DNA of 64,000 bases from Nonomuraea sediminis (GCF_018531495.1 NZ_JAHDTI010000002.1:372001-436000), one strand, 5' to 3'; numbered from the stretch's first letter, positions 9,438 through 17,701 are shown. A program made the numbers and translations. Notes: generated by a model from the letters alone, not told the origin.

Positions 9438-9560
9438 GTGACCTACGACCGGCACCGTCCTGGCTATGTCCGCCGACGGCTCGTCCGCGCGCTCGTCGGC
9501 TACACCGCCGCCCTCGTCGTCGCCGCGGTGGTGGTCGGCGTGTGGTGGCTGATGCGTTGA
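9438..9560 (+). CDS. Small single-pass membrane protein (40 aa)
   Basis: A 40-codon frame starting at GTG 9438: an Arg-rich cytoplasmic head (MTYDRHRPGYVRRRL, five Arg) followed by one strongly hydrophobic segment (residues 19-38) ending WWLMR. The positive-inside layout predicts a membrane peptide with its C-terminus outside. A GATGGGGA stretch lies a few bases before the start. Function unknown. It converges on the next minus-strand gene with only five bases between stops. Support is composition and layout only. Confidence 0.55.
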   Translation: MTYDRHRPGYVRRRLVRALVGYTAALVVAAVVVGVWWLMR

Positions 9561-9565
9561 GCGGG

Positions 9566-10258
9566 TCAGCGTAGGTGGAAGACGCCCATGGGGGTCTTGA
9601 GCTTGCCCATGCGGACGACCGCCACGTAGGTGCCAGGCAGGGCGGCGCGGCGGTCGTCTGAGCAGTCGGTGCTCGAGCGGCGGCGGTCCCAGTCGACGGA
9701 TCGGACGTAGGGGATGCCGCGCTGGAGCTGCTTGATGTCCGTGACGTTGCCGCTGACGCAGTCGGAGGTGGACCAGATGCGGTCCTTGCCCGAGGTGATG
9801 CGCATCTCCAGTGCCTGAGGGCCGACGTCGGCGGTGCACATGACCGAGCCCGTGTTGACCAGGGTGATCATGAAGGTGGGCTTGGCGCCCGCGGCGTAGA
9901 CGTCCTGGCCGCCGCTCATGTTGAGCACCAGGTCACCGGGTTCGCAGGGCTCGCCGGGGCGCTTGGGCTTGGCGGCGGGGGCGGGGCTGGGCCTTGGCTT
10001 GGTGGGAGTCGGCGTGGGGGTGGGCGTCGGGCTGGGCGTACCCATCGCCAGCGTGCTCAGGCCCGCGAGGAGCGGATCGGCGGCGGATGCGGTGGGTGAC
10101 GACTGGGCGCTGGAGGCCCGCTGCGGACCGCTGGACCCGCTGGAGCACGCCCAGGCCACCACGGCCACCACGACAAGCACCCCGACCAGCACGCTCATGC
10201 GACGCCGCCAGTAAACGTCGCCACCGTCGCCACGCATAGTATCCGGACCCATACGCAC
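9566..10258 (-). CDS. Membrane-anchored extracytoplasmic protein of unknown function
   Basis: A 230-residue protein. After about 20 residues a membrane segment (VLVGVLVVVAVVAWACSS, about 24-41) is followed by a Ser/Pro/Thr linker with a TPTPTPTPT run, then a globular domain with four to five Cys (CEPGDLVLNMSG, SVMCTADVG, TSDCVSG, TDCSDD). The globular part resembles small beta-sandwich domains of actinobacterial surface proteins, without a firm family match. An alternative start is ATG 10237. A gene of this sort between disA and mutY is common in actinomycetes. The -10 side of mutY is divergent from it. Confidence 0.7.
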   Translation of the reverse strand: MRMGPDTMRGDGGDVYWRRRMSVLVGVLVVVAVVAWACSSGSSGPQRASSAQSSPTASAADPLLAGLSTLAMGTPSPTPTPTPTPTKPRPSPAPAAKPKRPGEPCEPGDLVLNMSGGQDVYAAGAKPTFMITLVNTGSVMCTADVGPQALEMRITSGKDRIWSTSDCVSGNVTDIKQLQRGIPYVRSVDWDRRRSSTDCSDDRRAALPGTYVAVVRMGKLKTPMGVFHLR

Positions 10259-10330
10259 AGCATGGTAATTCGTTGGCCACGGACGGTGACGACACGCCGT
10301 CCTTGGGCATCTCGCAATACGCTGGGGCGC

Positions 10331-11191
10331 GTGGTTGAGCTACATGCCCCCATTCTGGAGTGGTACGAGGCCAACGCCCGAGACCTCCCCTGGCGTCACG
10401 CCGACGCCTCCCCTTGGGGCGTGCTCGTGAGCGAGATCATGCTCCAGCAGACCCCGGTCGTCCGCGTCCTGCCCATCTGGCACGAATGGATGGAACGCTG
10501 GCCCACCCCCAAGGCGCTGGCCGCCGAGCAGCCAGGCGAGGCCGTGCGCCACTGGGGCCGCCTCGGCTACCCGCGCCGCGCGCTGCGCCTGCACGCCTGC
10601 GCCAAGGCCATCACCGAGGAGCACGGCGGCGAGGTGCCCGCCGACCACGCCACGCTGCTCACGCTGCCGGGCATCGGCGAGTACACCGCCGCCGCGGTCG
10701 CGAGCTTCGCGTACGGCGGGCGGCACGCGGTCCTGGACACCAACGTCCGCCGCGTGCTGGCCAGAGTCGTTCGGGCCGAGGAGTACCCGCCGACTGCCAC
10801 CTCGGCGGCCGAGCGGAAGCTGGCCGAGTCGCTGCTGCCCGCCCTGGGCGCGGCTCGCTGGGGCGTGGCGGTCATGGAGCTGGGCGCCCTGGTGTGTACG
10901 GCTCGCGCGCCCCGGTGCGCCGACTGCCCGGTCTCCGCGCAGTGCGCCTGGCGCCTGTCGGGCAAGCCGCCGGGCACGCCGCCGAAGGGCCAGACGTACG
11001 CGGGCACCGACCGCCAGTGCCGCGGCCGCCTCCTGGCGGTCCTGCGGGACGCCCACGGCCCGGTCCCCAAGGCCGCCCTGGACGCGGTCTGGGACGACGC
11101 CGTCCAGCGCGAACGCGCCCTGGACGGCCTCGTGACCGACGGTCTGGCCGAAGCCCTCGACGACGGCACCTACCGCCTCCCCCACGCCTAG
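10331..11191 (+). CDS. mutY: A/G-specific adenine glycosylase MutY
   Basis: A 286-residue glycosylase that removes adenine mispaired with 8-oxoguanine. The catalytic Glu is in SEIMLQQTP; the helix-hairpin-helix is LPGIGEYTAAAVASFAYG with the conserved catalytic Asp in VLDTNVRRV. The [4Fe-4S] cluster ligands follow the C-x6-C-x2-C-x5-C spacing in CTARAPRCADCPVSAQC. GTG 10331 (VVELHAPILEWYEANARDLP) is preferred over the longer frame. The C-terminal MutT-like 8-oxoG recognition domain is reduced to a short winged-helix-like tail, as in other actinobacterial MutY. Confidence 0.93.
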   Translation: MVELHAPILEWYEANARDLPWRHADASPWGVLVSEIMLQQTPVVRVLPIWHEWMERWPTPKALAAEQPGEAVRHWGRLGYPRRALRLHACAKAITEEHGGEVPADHATLLTLPGIGEYTAAAVASFAYGGRHAVLDTNVRRVLARVVRAEEYPPTATSAAERKLAESLLPALGAARWGVAVMELGALVCTARAPRCADCPVSAQCAWRLSGKPPGTPPKGQTYAGTDRQCRGRLLAVLRDAHGPVPKAALDAVWDDAVQRERALDGLVTDGLAEALDDGTYRLPHA

Positions 11192-11308
11192 CGCGGTGAT
11201 CGATCAGGCATCGCCCATGCCGGACGAGTCGCGGATCGCCCGCACTTCGACCGCTGCGACGTGGAAGTCGACGACGCGTTCCGCGATCTCGCGTGATGGC
11301 GCCGGTGC

Positions 11309-11338
11309 GAGGCCGCAGCCATTGATGGCTGCGGCCTC
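11309..11338. terminator. Bidirectional hairpin terminator between mutY and the NTF2-like gene
   Basis: Perfect inverted repeat GAGGCCGCAGCCAT/ATGGCTGCGGCCTC with a two- to four-base loop lying between convergent genes. No U-tract follows on either strand. The remaining intergenic bases (11192-11380) show no gene. Confidence 0.65.
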
Positions 11339-11380
11339 GTGGTGGTGAGTCTCAGCGCGGCCGGTGGGCCGTGCGGCGGC

Positions 11381-11776
11381 TCACGGGGTCTTGCTGTAGC
11401 CGAGCGCCTCGATGATGCGTCCGTCGCGGATGTGCATGAGGTTGACGCCGGCCACGGAGGTGGACTGCGCGTGCGCGTCGCCGAACACCTCGTTCACCTG
11501 ACCGTTCTGGAAGGTGACGTGCCACTTGATGACCGCCCGGTCCCCGAAGACGAAGACCTCGTCGGGGGCGAAGCTGGTGTTCCGATCGGCGGCGAGTTCC
11601 TGCCAGAAGGTCAGGCAGGCCTCCTGACCTTCGTACCGTTCGCCCTCGGGCGCCGGCTGGACGCTGACCATGACACAGTCGTCGGCGACCAGCCCGGCGA
11701 GCAGCGCCGGGTCGTGCTGGGTGAACGCATCGTTGAACTGGGCGATGACCTCGGCGGTCGTTCTGGTATCCGACAT
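11381..11776 (-). CDS. NTF2-like/SnoaL-fold protein
   Basis: A 131-residue single-domain protein: an N-terminal helix (TTAEVIAQFNDAFTQHDPALLAGLVADDC) followed by curved-sheet strands including VFGDRAVIKWHVTF and VNLMHIRDGRIIEALGYSK, the pattern of the DUF4440/SnoaL_2 group. Such proteins are small-molecule isomerases, hydrolases or binding proteins; no catalytic assignment is possible. An AGGAGAAT Shine-Dalgarno lies just upstream of the start. It is divergent from the PadR regulator, with a 250-base AT-rich region between them. Confidence 0.75.
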   Translation of the reverse strand: MSDTRTTAEVIAQFNDAFTQHDPALLAGLVADDCVMVSVQPAPEGERYEGQEACLTFWQELAADRNTSFAPDEVFVFGDRAVIKWHVTFQNGQVNEVFGDAHAQSTSVAGVNLMHIRDGRIIEALGYSKTP

Positions 11777-11884
11777 GGATTCTCCTTCTGTGAGGTGACG
11801 AACTCAGCGCAGGACGGTTCTGGCACCCCGGACCACCGGCGAGGCGAGGAGTACCGCGCCGGCTGGCCATGTCCATCAGTCCTT

Positions 11885-12020
11885 CGCTAAGAATATTAAC
11901 GTTAAGTAGATGAACATTGAGATTATTCCTGAGAGAGGCGGCGCGCGAGCGTGGAGCTTGCGTCACCACTATTCAGTGATACTATGTACCAGTAATAAGC
12001 AACACTGAGTAGCTGAAGGG
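11885..12020. promoter_or_regulatory. AT-rich regulatory region upstream of the PadR gene
   Basis: Unusually AT-rich for this chromosome. It holds a palindrome TTAACGTTAA (11896-11905) and an inverted repeat TACT-N7-AGTA (11980-11994) about 30 bases before the PadR start. PadR proteins usually autoregulate from dyads of this kind, so these are operator candidates. Exact promoter elements are unclear. Confidence 0.4.
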
Positions 12021-12026
12021 CGTTCC

Positions 12027-12356
12027 ATGGGCAAGCAGTTGACGGAGATGCTCAAGGGCACGCTGGAGGGCGTCGTCCTCGCGATCCTTTCCGGCCGATC
12101 CGCCTACGGCTACGAGATCACGGCGTGGCTGCGGGATCGGGGCTTCTCCGACATCGCCGAAGGCACCATCTACGCGCTGCTGGTCAGGATGGAGCAGCGC
12201 GGCTTCGTCGACGTGGAGAAAGTCCCGTCGGAGAAGGGGCCGCCGCGCAAGGTGTACTCACTGAACGCTCAGGGACGGGAGCATCTCGACGAGTTCTGGA
12301 GGACCTGGAGCTTCCTCACGGAACGGCTCGAACAGCTCCGCGAAGGAGTCGACTAG
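12027..12356 (+). CDS. PadR family transcriptional regulator
   Basis: A 109-residue winged-helix protein: MLKGTLEGVVLAILSGRSAY, GYEITAWLRDRGFSDIAEGTIYALL and GPPRKVYSLNAQGREHLDEF are classic PadR blocks, including the GTIY recognition-helix motif. The short C-terminal helix indicates the small PadR-s2 type. It probably represses its own promoter and possibly a neighbour: the NTF2-like gene is upstream and divergent, and a four-helix membrane protein lies downstream and convergent. The inducer is unknown. Confidence 0.88.
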   Translation: MGKQLTEMLKGTLEGVVLAILSGRSAYGYEITAWLRDRGFSDIAEGTIYALLVRMEQRGFVDVEKVPSEKGPPRKVYSLNAQGREHLDEFWRTWSFLTERLEQLREGVD

Positions 12357-12387
12357 CCATGGCCACAGAGCCGCCAGGCAGGGGGCT

Positions 12388-12828
12388 TCACTTCTTCTTG
12401 GGGAAGGCGGCGCTCAGGGCGGAGCCGCGGGTGATGACGGCGACGCCGATCAGGGCCAGGGCGGACAGGCCCTGGAGCACGGCGTACCACGCCGGGCAGA
12501 GGCCGGGGATCAGGTCGACGCCGATGATCGCGATCGGCATGATGGTGGACAGGGTGCGTACGCGGTCGAAAGCCTTGTACGACCCCTCCGAAGCGCGGAC
12601 GGTCATCCGGTAGATCAGCGGGGCGACCGCGAGCAGGACTGCTCCCCTGACCCACATGAACGAGCTCGCCTCGTGGCCGGTGAACGCCATCACGGCCACC
12701 ACCCCGAGGACGATGGCGCTGACGGCACCGAAGAGCACGATGTACTTCTTCACCGTGGTGAAGGACTCCTGGGTGCGGGCGTCGCCGAGGTGCGCCGTCG
12801 CGGTCGTGATGTCGTCGGCGTTCGCCAT
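12388..12828 (-). CDS. Four-helix integral membrane protein of unknown function
   Basis: A 146-residue protein with hydrophobic segments at about 29-49, 55-73, 90-110 and 112-132, a polar N-terminus and a Lys-rich end (FPKKK). The start is ATG 12828 with GGAGGAG upstream, and a TAGCAT -10-like element about 40 bases before it on the minus strand. No known family is recognised. It converges on the PadR gene with a 31-base gap; membrane proteins are frequent PadR targets, so a link is possible but unproven. Confidence 0.65.
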   Translation of the reverse strand: MANADDITTATAHLGDARTQESFTTVKKYIVLFGAVSAIVLGVVAVMAFTGHEASSFMWVRGAVLLAVAPLIYRMTVRASEGSYKAFDRVRTLSTIMPIAIIGVDLIPGLCPAWYAVLQGLSALALIGVAVITRGSALSAAFPKKK

Positions 12829-12991
12829 GATCTTTCTCCTCCGTGTCGTTGTGTTAGCGATGCTATGGAGCGCCTGGCCGGCCCAATATGGGTCTGGCCG
12901 TCCGGGTGGGTGGGGCTAGACCCACTCCTGTCTCGGCGGCCGTCCTCGGCCAGTGCAGGGCGAACACCGCGTAGCCGCGACTGCTCCGGGA

Positions 12992-14479
12992 TCAGCCGCG
13001 CTCCAGTGCGGTGTCCAGCAGGCCGAGCGGGGGCGCGCCGAGGTCGAACAGCGCGGTGTGGAACCTGCGCAGCGAGAACGCGGCGCCCCAGCGCTCGCGC
13101 GCCTGGTCCCGCAGGTCGCGGATGGCCAGCTTGCCCCACGCGTACCCGCCGCAGAGCGGGTCGAGCAGCAGCCGGTGCACCGCCCTGGTGGCGGTGCGGC
13201 CCTCCAGGAACGCGTCCTCGGTGAACCGGCGCGTCGCGTCCGCCACCGACAGGTCCCCGCTGTGCAGCCCGATCAAGCAGATCAACCGGGTGATCCTGAG
13301 CAGCCCGTCCCTGGCCACCGCCACAGGGAACCCCGGGTCGGCCGACCGGAAGCCCTGTTCCAGCGCCAGTTCCTCGGTGTAGTGCGCCCAGCCCTCGGTG
13401 AACGCGTCGGACAGCCAGGTACGGCGCACCGGCGAGGCCACCCGTCGCAACGCCCTGCCGTGCGAGAAGTGGCCGGGAGCCACCTCGTGCACGGCGATCA
13501 CCGGCAGGAACGACCGCGCGTACAGCGACAGCCACTGCTCGCGGTCCCGCTCCGGCCAGTCAGGTCCGGGCGGGGTGACGTAGAACCGGCTCGGCGCGTC
13601 CGGCTCCCCCGGCGCGGCGGGCACCATCGCCGCCACCTGCCACGGCTGGGACGGCGGTGTCGGCTCGACCACGCACTCGCCGTCGTCGTAGGGCACCAGT
13701 CCCTGCTCGGCCGTCCACGCGATCACCTCGGCGACCAGTGCGGCAGCCTCGCCGAGCACCTGGTCCGGGGTGGGCCGGTCGGCCAGCAGCGCCCGCACGG
13801 TCCGCTCGCTCGGCGCCTCCGGGTCGATCCGGCGGCAGGACTCGTCGAGCAGCTGCCGCAACCGCTTCCGTTCCAGCTCCGCCTGGGTGACCAGGTCGGC
13901 GAGGTTCACGTCCAGGGCCTCGGTGGCCGACAGCAGCGCGGTCAACGCGGATGCGCCCAGCGCGGCGGCAGGCTCGCCGTGCTCCGCCGCGTGTTCCAGG
14001 TGTGCCACCAGCCGGTCCAGCGCGCCCAGCGCGGCCGGGTCCTGCACCCCGGTGGCCAGCCCGCGCGCCGCGGGCAGCGCGGCGGTGGCGACCGGGGCAG
14101 GCACCCGGTCCAGCGCGGTCACCGCCGCGTCCACCGCGTCCGGCCAGGCCGCCAGGTGCGCCCGCCGTGCCTCGGCCCGCGCGGCCTCGGCGGCGTACTC
14201 GCGGTCGTAACAGGTCAGCTCCAGGTTGGCGATGTGCCACAGCGGGTTGGACCGGTGCAGTTCCAGCTCGCCGAACGACACCCGCAGCGTGTGCTCGGCG
14301 GCCAGCGCCAGCGCCTCGTCGTGCCGATCCGGGTAGCCGGGCCCGCCCAGCGCGGCCAGCCCGGCGCGCACCCCGGACGGGGACAGGTCCTGCGGCGTCC
14401 CGTCGTACTCGTGCCTGCCCGCCCGTTCCCGGGCGCTCGGCACGGACAGGTCGCAGATCGCCTTCAGCCGGTAGTCCAT
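12992..14479 (-). CDS. DUF885 family putative metallohydrolase
   Basis: A 495-residue protein. The sequence VIAVHEVAPGHFSHGRAL at about residue 350 matches the HExxPGH signature of DUF885, followed by SDAFTEGWAHYTEEL, whose Glu would be the third zinc ligand as in gluzincin-type peptidases. The N-terminal two-thirds is Ala/Leu-rich helical. Peptidase activity is inferred from the motif. ATG 14479 (MDYRLKAICDL) is chosen; a frame up to 14521 adds weak residues. It is divergent from the MocR regulator, with candidate operators just upstream of its start. Confidence 0.78.
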   Translation of the reverse strand: MDYRLKAICDLSVPSARERAGRHEYDGTPQDLSPSGVRAGLAALGGPGYPDRHDEALALAAEHTLRVSFGELELHRSNPLWHIANLELTCYDREYAAEAARAEARRAHLAAWPDAVDAAVTALDRVPAPVATAALPAARGLATGVQDPAALGALDRLVAHLEHAAEHGEPAAALGASALTALLSATEALDVNLADLVTQAELERKRLRQLLDESCRRIDPEAPSERTVRALLADRPTPDQVLGEAAALVAEVIAWTAEQGLVPYDDGECVVEPTPPSQPWQVAAMVPAAPGEPDAPSRFYVTPPGPDWPERDREQWLSLYARSFLPVIAVHEVAPGHFSHGRALRRVASPVRRTWLSDAFTEGWAHYTEELALEQGFRSADPGFPVAVARDGLLRITRLICLIGLHSGDLSVADATRRFTEDAFLEGRTATRAVHRLLLDPLCGGYAWGKLAIRDLRDQARERWGAAFSLRRFHTALFDLGAPPLGLLDTALERG

Positions 14480-14514
14480 GCGGCAAGCCTGGGCGATGGG
14501 GCTGCGGTCCCAAC

Positions 14515-14540
14515 CGTCCACTTTCCGCCAATGTGGACCG
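14515..14540. promoter_or_regulatory. Candidate MocR/PdxR-type operator pair
   Basis: Two facing half-sites: CGTCCACTTTCC (14515-14526, reverse complement GGAAAGTGGACG) and AATGTGGACCG (14530-14540). A third copy, GGAAAGTGGACCG, lies at 14717-14729 over the regulator's own start. The core AAAGTGGA resembles the AAAGTGG-type sites reported for actinobacterial PdxR. Position fits control of the DUF885 gene. Confidence 0.5.
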
Positions 14541-14721
14541 TTTTCCGAGCGACGAGGGCCGGAGGCTTCTTGTCGTGCTCGGGCGTTCCCTCGCTGTCTG
14601 CCGCGGCGAGGACGGGCGGGTCACAGATCGCTGCCACGCGCAGGGGCACGGATTCGCGGTGGAGGTCATGCCGTTAGTCTCGGGCGGCAGCGGCTCGTAC
14701 ACCCGTGCCCATGGAGGGAAA

Positions 14722-16176
14722 GTGGACCGGCATCGCGGGATGTCCGAACCATCCGAACTGATCGACCTGCTGGGCGAGTGGAGTTCGGCCGAGGGGCCGC
14801 TGTACCGGCGGCTCACCGAAGCGTTCGTCCGAGCCGTGCGGTCCGGGGACCTGTGTACCGGTGACCGCCTGCCGTCCGAGCGGCGGCTCGCCGACGCCCT
14901 GTCGGTCAGCCGGGCGACGGTGGTCGCCGTCTACGACGCGCTGCGCGGATCGGGCCTGGTCGAGACCCGTCGGGGCAGTGGCACGCGGGTGTCGGGAGCA
15001 GCCGTCGTTCACCGGGTCCCGGGGGACGGACGGGTTCAGGGAGGCCAGGCCACCGCGGTGATCCAGCGGCTGGTGGCACAGCCGCCGAACCTCATCTCGC
15101 TGGGGCAGGCGGCCGAGGCGGGCGGTCCTGATCTGGCCCAGGCGCTGCTCGACCTGATCCGCGAGGACCTGCCCGGGCTGATCCGCGACGCGGGCTACCA
15201 CCCGGCCGGACTCCCCGCGCTGCGGGCGGCGATCGCCGCCCACCACACGGCGCACGGACTGCCGACCACGTCCGACCAGGTGCTGGTGACCACCGGTGCG
15301 ACGCAGGCCGTCTCCCTGAGCGCCCAGCTCTATCTCGGACGCGGGTCGACCACGATCGTGGAGTCCCCCGGGTGGCCGGGCTGCCTGGACGTCCTCAGAG
15401 CGGCAGGCTCACAGCTGGTCGGCGTCGAGCTCGACTCCGACGGCATCCGGATCGACCGGCTCGCCGCCGCGCTCGCCGAACACCGGCCCGCGCTGCTCTA
15501 CGTCATGCCGACCTACCACAACCCCACCGGCATCCTGATGTCCGCCGGACGTCGTCGCCGAGTGGCCGAGCTCGCCGCGGAACACGGCGTCACCCTCCTG
15601 GAGGACAGCGCCCACGCGGCGGCTCTCGCCCCCGGGCAGGCTCCGCCGCCGATCGCCGCGCATCCTGCCGGAGGAACCGTGCTGACGGTGGGTTCGCTGA
15701 CCAAGGCGGTGTGGGGCGGCCTGCGGATCGGCTGGATCCGCGCGCCGCAGGACGCCGTGGCACGCCTGGCCCGCATCAAGGCGCTCAACGACCTCGGCAG
15801 CCCGCTCCTCGACCAAGCCCTCGCCGCCCGGCTGCTCCCCGAGCTCCCGGCCCTCGCACCCGGACGGGACCGCATCCGCCGTGAGCGGCTCGCCGCCATC
15901 ACCCGGCTGCTGGCCGAGCAGCTTCCGGACTGGCGCTGGCAGGAGCCACAGGGAGGCTCCGTTCTGTGGATCCGGCTTCCCCCGGGCACCGACGCCCGGA
16001 TCTACGCGCAGGTGGCGCTACGCCACGGTGTGGAGGTCATCCCGGGCGCCACGATGGATCCGACCGGCGCCCACGACAACTACCTCCGCCTCCCCTGCTC
16101 CTTTGCCCCGGACACCTCGGCAGAACTGGTCAGCCGCCTCTCTACGGCCTGGGCCGCACTGCCCCGTGGCCGCTGA
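14722..16176 (+). CDS. MocR/GntR-type regulator with fold type I aminotransferase domain
   Basis: A 484-residue fusion. The N-terminal GntR winged HTH is at about residues 20-90 (GPLYRRLTEAFVRAVRSGD, DRLPSERRLADALSVSRATV). The C-terminal aminotransferase-like domain has a YHPAGLPALRAAIAAH motif, MPTYHNPTGILMS and the PLP lysine in VGSLTKAVWGGLRIGW. MocR proteins use PLP and a ligand to switch transcription. GTG 14722 has GGAGG four bases upstream; ATG 14740 is an alternative. The third AAAGTGGA half-site covers the GTG start, suggesting autoregulation together with control of the DUF885 gene. No pdxS or pdxT is adjacent, so it need not be PdxR itself. Confidence 0.85.
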   Translation: MDRHRGMSEPSELIDLLGEWSSAEGPLYRRLTEAFVRAVRSGDLCTGDRLPSERRLADALSVSRATVVAVYDALRGSGLVETRRGSGTRVSGAAVVHRVPGDGRVQGGQATAVIQRLVAQPPNLISLGQAAEAGGPDLAQALLDLIREDLPGLIRDAGYHPAGLPALRAAIAAHHTAHGLPTTSDQVLVTTGATQAVSLSAQLYLGRGSTTIVESPGWPGCLDVLRAAGSQLVGVELDSDGIRIDRLAAALAEHRPALLYVMPTYHNPTGILMSAGRRRRVAELAAEHGVTLLEDSAHAAALAPGQAPPPIAAHPAGGTVLTVGSLTKAVWGGLRIGWIRAPQDAVARLARIKALNDLGSPLLDQALAARLLPELPALAPGRDRIRRERLAAITRLLAEQLPDWRWQEPQGGSVLWIRLPPGTDARIYAQVALRHGVEVIPGATMDPTGAHDNYLRLPCSFAPDTSAELVSRLSTAWAALPRGR

Positions 16177-16273
16177 GACAGTCGCCGACCGGTCGCGTGG
16201 GGTCAAAGCCCCGCCTCACAGCCGACATCCTCGACGACGGCGCCTACCGTCTCCGCTCCCGGAGCACGCCTGG

Positions 16274-16371
16274 GACCGGGCAGATGGTCTGCGGCGGAGT
16301 CGTGGCGGCGCGGACGCCCCGGAGGGACGACCAAGACCGGGTAGGCGGTCTGCGGCGGAGTCGTGGCGGCG
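16274..16371 (+). repeat. Direct repeat, 37-bp units
   Basis: Two near-identical units, 16274-16310 and 16335-16371, each GACCGGG-N7-GGTCTG followed by CGGCGGAGTCGTGGCGGCG; they differ only in the N7 stretch. They lie in a 328-base gap (16177-16504) between convergent genes that holds no gene of its own. Confidence 0.8.
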
Positions 16372-16380
16372 GGCAACCCC

Positions 16381-16453
16381 CGTCACCGGAGGAGCGTCTC
16401 CCTGGACAGAGGGCGGCCGAAGTGCGGCGACTGGCGGTCGCGCGGCCTGCCGT
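16381..16453 (+). repeat. Dispersed repeat, family A copy 2
   Basis: Contains GTCACCGGAGGAGCGTCTCC, CTGGACAGAG, GGCGGCCGAAGTGCGGC and a GCCTGCCGTA end. It matches 49199-49273 nearly base for base over its first 50 bases, and 9137-9207 in inverted orientation. Confidence 0.75.
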
Positions 16454-16502
16454 AATGTCCGGGAGACTTGCGGTCCCGCGGCCTGCCGTAACGTCCGGGA
16501 GA
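16434..16502 (+). repeat. Direct repeat, 33-bp units
   Basis: Two units, 16434-16466 and 16470-16502, of GCGGTCSCGCGGCCTGCCGT continuing AAYGTCCGGGAGA, spaced 36 bases apart with two differences. They end just before the stop codon of the EboE-like gene. Confidence 0.8.
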
Positions 16503-16504
16503 GG

Positions 16505-17440
16505 TCAGGCGGCGAGCTGCAGGCCCAGGCTGGTGAGGCTGGTGCGGGCCCAGTCGAGCTCCGCGGCGAGGAGGGAGACCAGCGCCCCGGGGCCCTTGGC
16601 GCGGCCGGGGACGGACAGGTTGTGGGTCTCGACCTCGACGTGGGCGGTGCCGTTGACCGCGCCCGAGAGCATGGCCGTGAGCGTGTCGTGCAGCACGGCG
16701 CCCGTGCTGGGCGTCTCGTGGTTGTGCAGGTGGCCGAGCTTGACCACGGGCGCGCCCGCCGCGGCCAGCCCGCGCAGCGCGGCGCCGGGCTCCTCGGAGG
16801 AGCCGCAGGCCAGGTGGCAGGCGTCCAGGCACACGCCGAGGTGCTCGGAGTCGATGCCGCACACCCGCTCAAGCGCCTGCTCGGTGGTCTCGAGCACGCA
16901 GCCGGGCCACGGCTCGAAGCCCACCCGGATGGTCTTGCCGGTGACGCTGTAGATGCCGCGCAGCTCCCTGGCCAGCCGCTCGAGCCGCTTGGTGGCGATG
17001 GCGTGCAGGTCGGAGGGCCAGTCACGGCGCCACCCGATCGGAATGGTGGAGATGCTCCCGAACCGGACGTCGTCCGGCAGCAGGAACGCCAGGATCTTGG
17101 CCAGCGCCATCGTGTACCGGTACCGCTCGGGCTTGGCCCAGTCGGGACCCGGCACGTCGAGGTTGCGCCCGCCGGTGCCGTTCAGGCTGACGACCTCGAG
17201 CCCGCGCTCCTCCAGCGAGCGGCGCAGCCGTACCAGCTCGATGCGGTCGGCGATCAGGTGGTCGGCCACGCTCGGGGCCAGCCACAGGCCGATGCCCATC
17301 CGCTCGACGCCCAGCCGCTTGCGCACCGGCACCGCGTACCGGGTCAGGTGGGCGATCAGGTTCTCCAGGTCCTCCGCGGGATGAACGCCGGCGTTGTAGG
17401 CGAGATGAACGAGCGTTCCGTCCTCGTGACGCAGGCGCAT
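16505..17440 (-). CDS. EboE-like metabolite traffic protein (TIM barrel)
   Basis: A 311-residue protein beginning MRLRHEDGTLVHLAYNAGVH and continuing with PAEDLENLIAHL, the N-terminal pattern of EboE. Later barrel motifs include GFEPWPGCVLET (near 200), LGVCLDACHLAC, VVKLGHLHNHE and VEVETHNL, all consistent with a metal-binding xylose-isomerase-like fold. EboE belongs to the ebo cluster implicated in moving small-molecule precursors to the periplasm; no eboA, eboB or eboC is visible in this window, so it is either an orphan or a related barrel enzyme. The start is ATG 17440. Confidence 0.62.
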   Translation of the reverse strand: MRLRHEDGTLVHLAYNAGVHPAEDLENLIAHLTRYAVPVRKRLGVERMGIGLWLAPSVADHLIADRIELVRLRRSLEERGLEVVSLNGTGGRNLDVPGPDWAKPERYRYTMALAKILAFLLPDDVRFGSISTIPIGWRRDWPSDLHAIATKRLERLARELRGIYSVTGKTIRVGFEPWPGCVLETTEQALERVCGIDSEHLGVCLDACHLACGSSEEPGAALRGLAAAGAPVVKLGHLHNHETPSTGAVLHDTLTAMLSGAVNGTAHVEVETHNLSVPGRAKGPGALVSLLAAELDWARTSLTSLGLQLAA

Positions 17441-17672
17441 CGGTGTCCTCCACGGCTTGCACTGGTGTCGTCCGCCCGAGCATGCCTGCTCCTTGGGGGC
17501 GTACGCGTCCGCCCTGAGTTGATTCCTCAGTACTCCCCGAGGAGCAGCCTCAGCCTAGAGGCGCGATCTTGCGACTCACTTGGACGAGACTTGGCGAACT
17601 AAGCTCTACGCAGTGTAGTACTACTCGCGGTGGAGTACACCATCACCCAGAAAATTCCTCTGGGCAAGCAGA

Positions 17673-17701
17673 AACCCCCGGATGCCATGCATCCGGGGGT
17701 T
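17673..17701 (-). terminator. Rho-independent terminator after clpC
   Basis: Stem AACCCCCGGATGC/GCATCCGGGGGTT (13 bp) with a CAT loop, 13 bases past the clpC stop on the minus strand and followed by a short TTTC. The rest of the gap 17441-17714 includes a TTGGAC/TAAGCT pair on the plus strand and a GTAGTACTAC palindrome, but no gene. Confidence 0.85.

Noticed and set aside
12829..12991. Possible lipase-like remnant (GYAVFALHW on the minus strand, near 12945-12975)
   Set aside because: Only about nine residues resemble alpha/beta hydrolases, too few to call.
16274..16502. CRISPR-like array
   Set aside because: Only two units in each of two unrelated direct repeats, with no spacer set and no cas genes.
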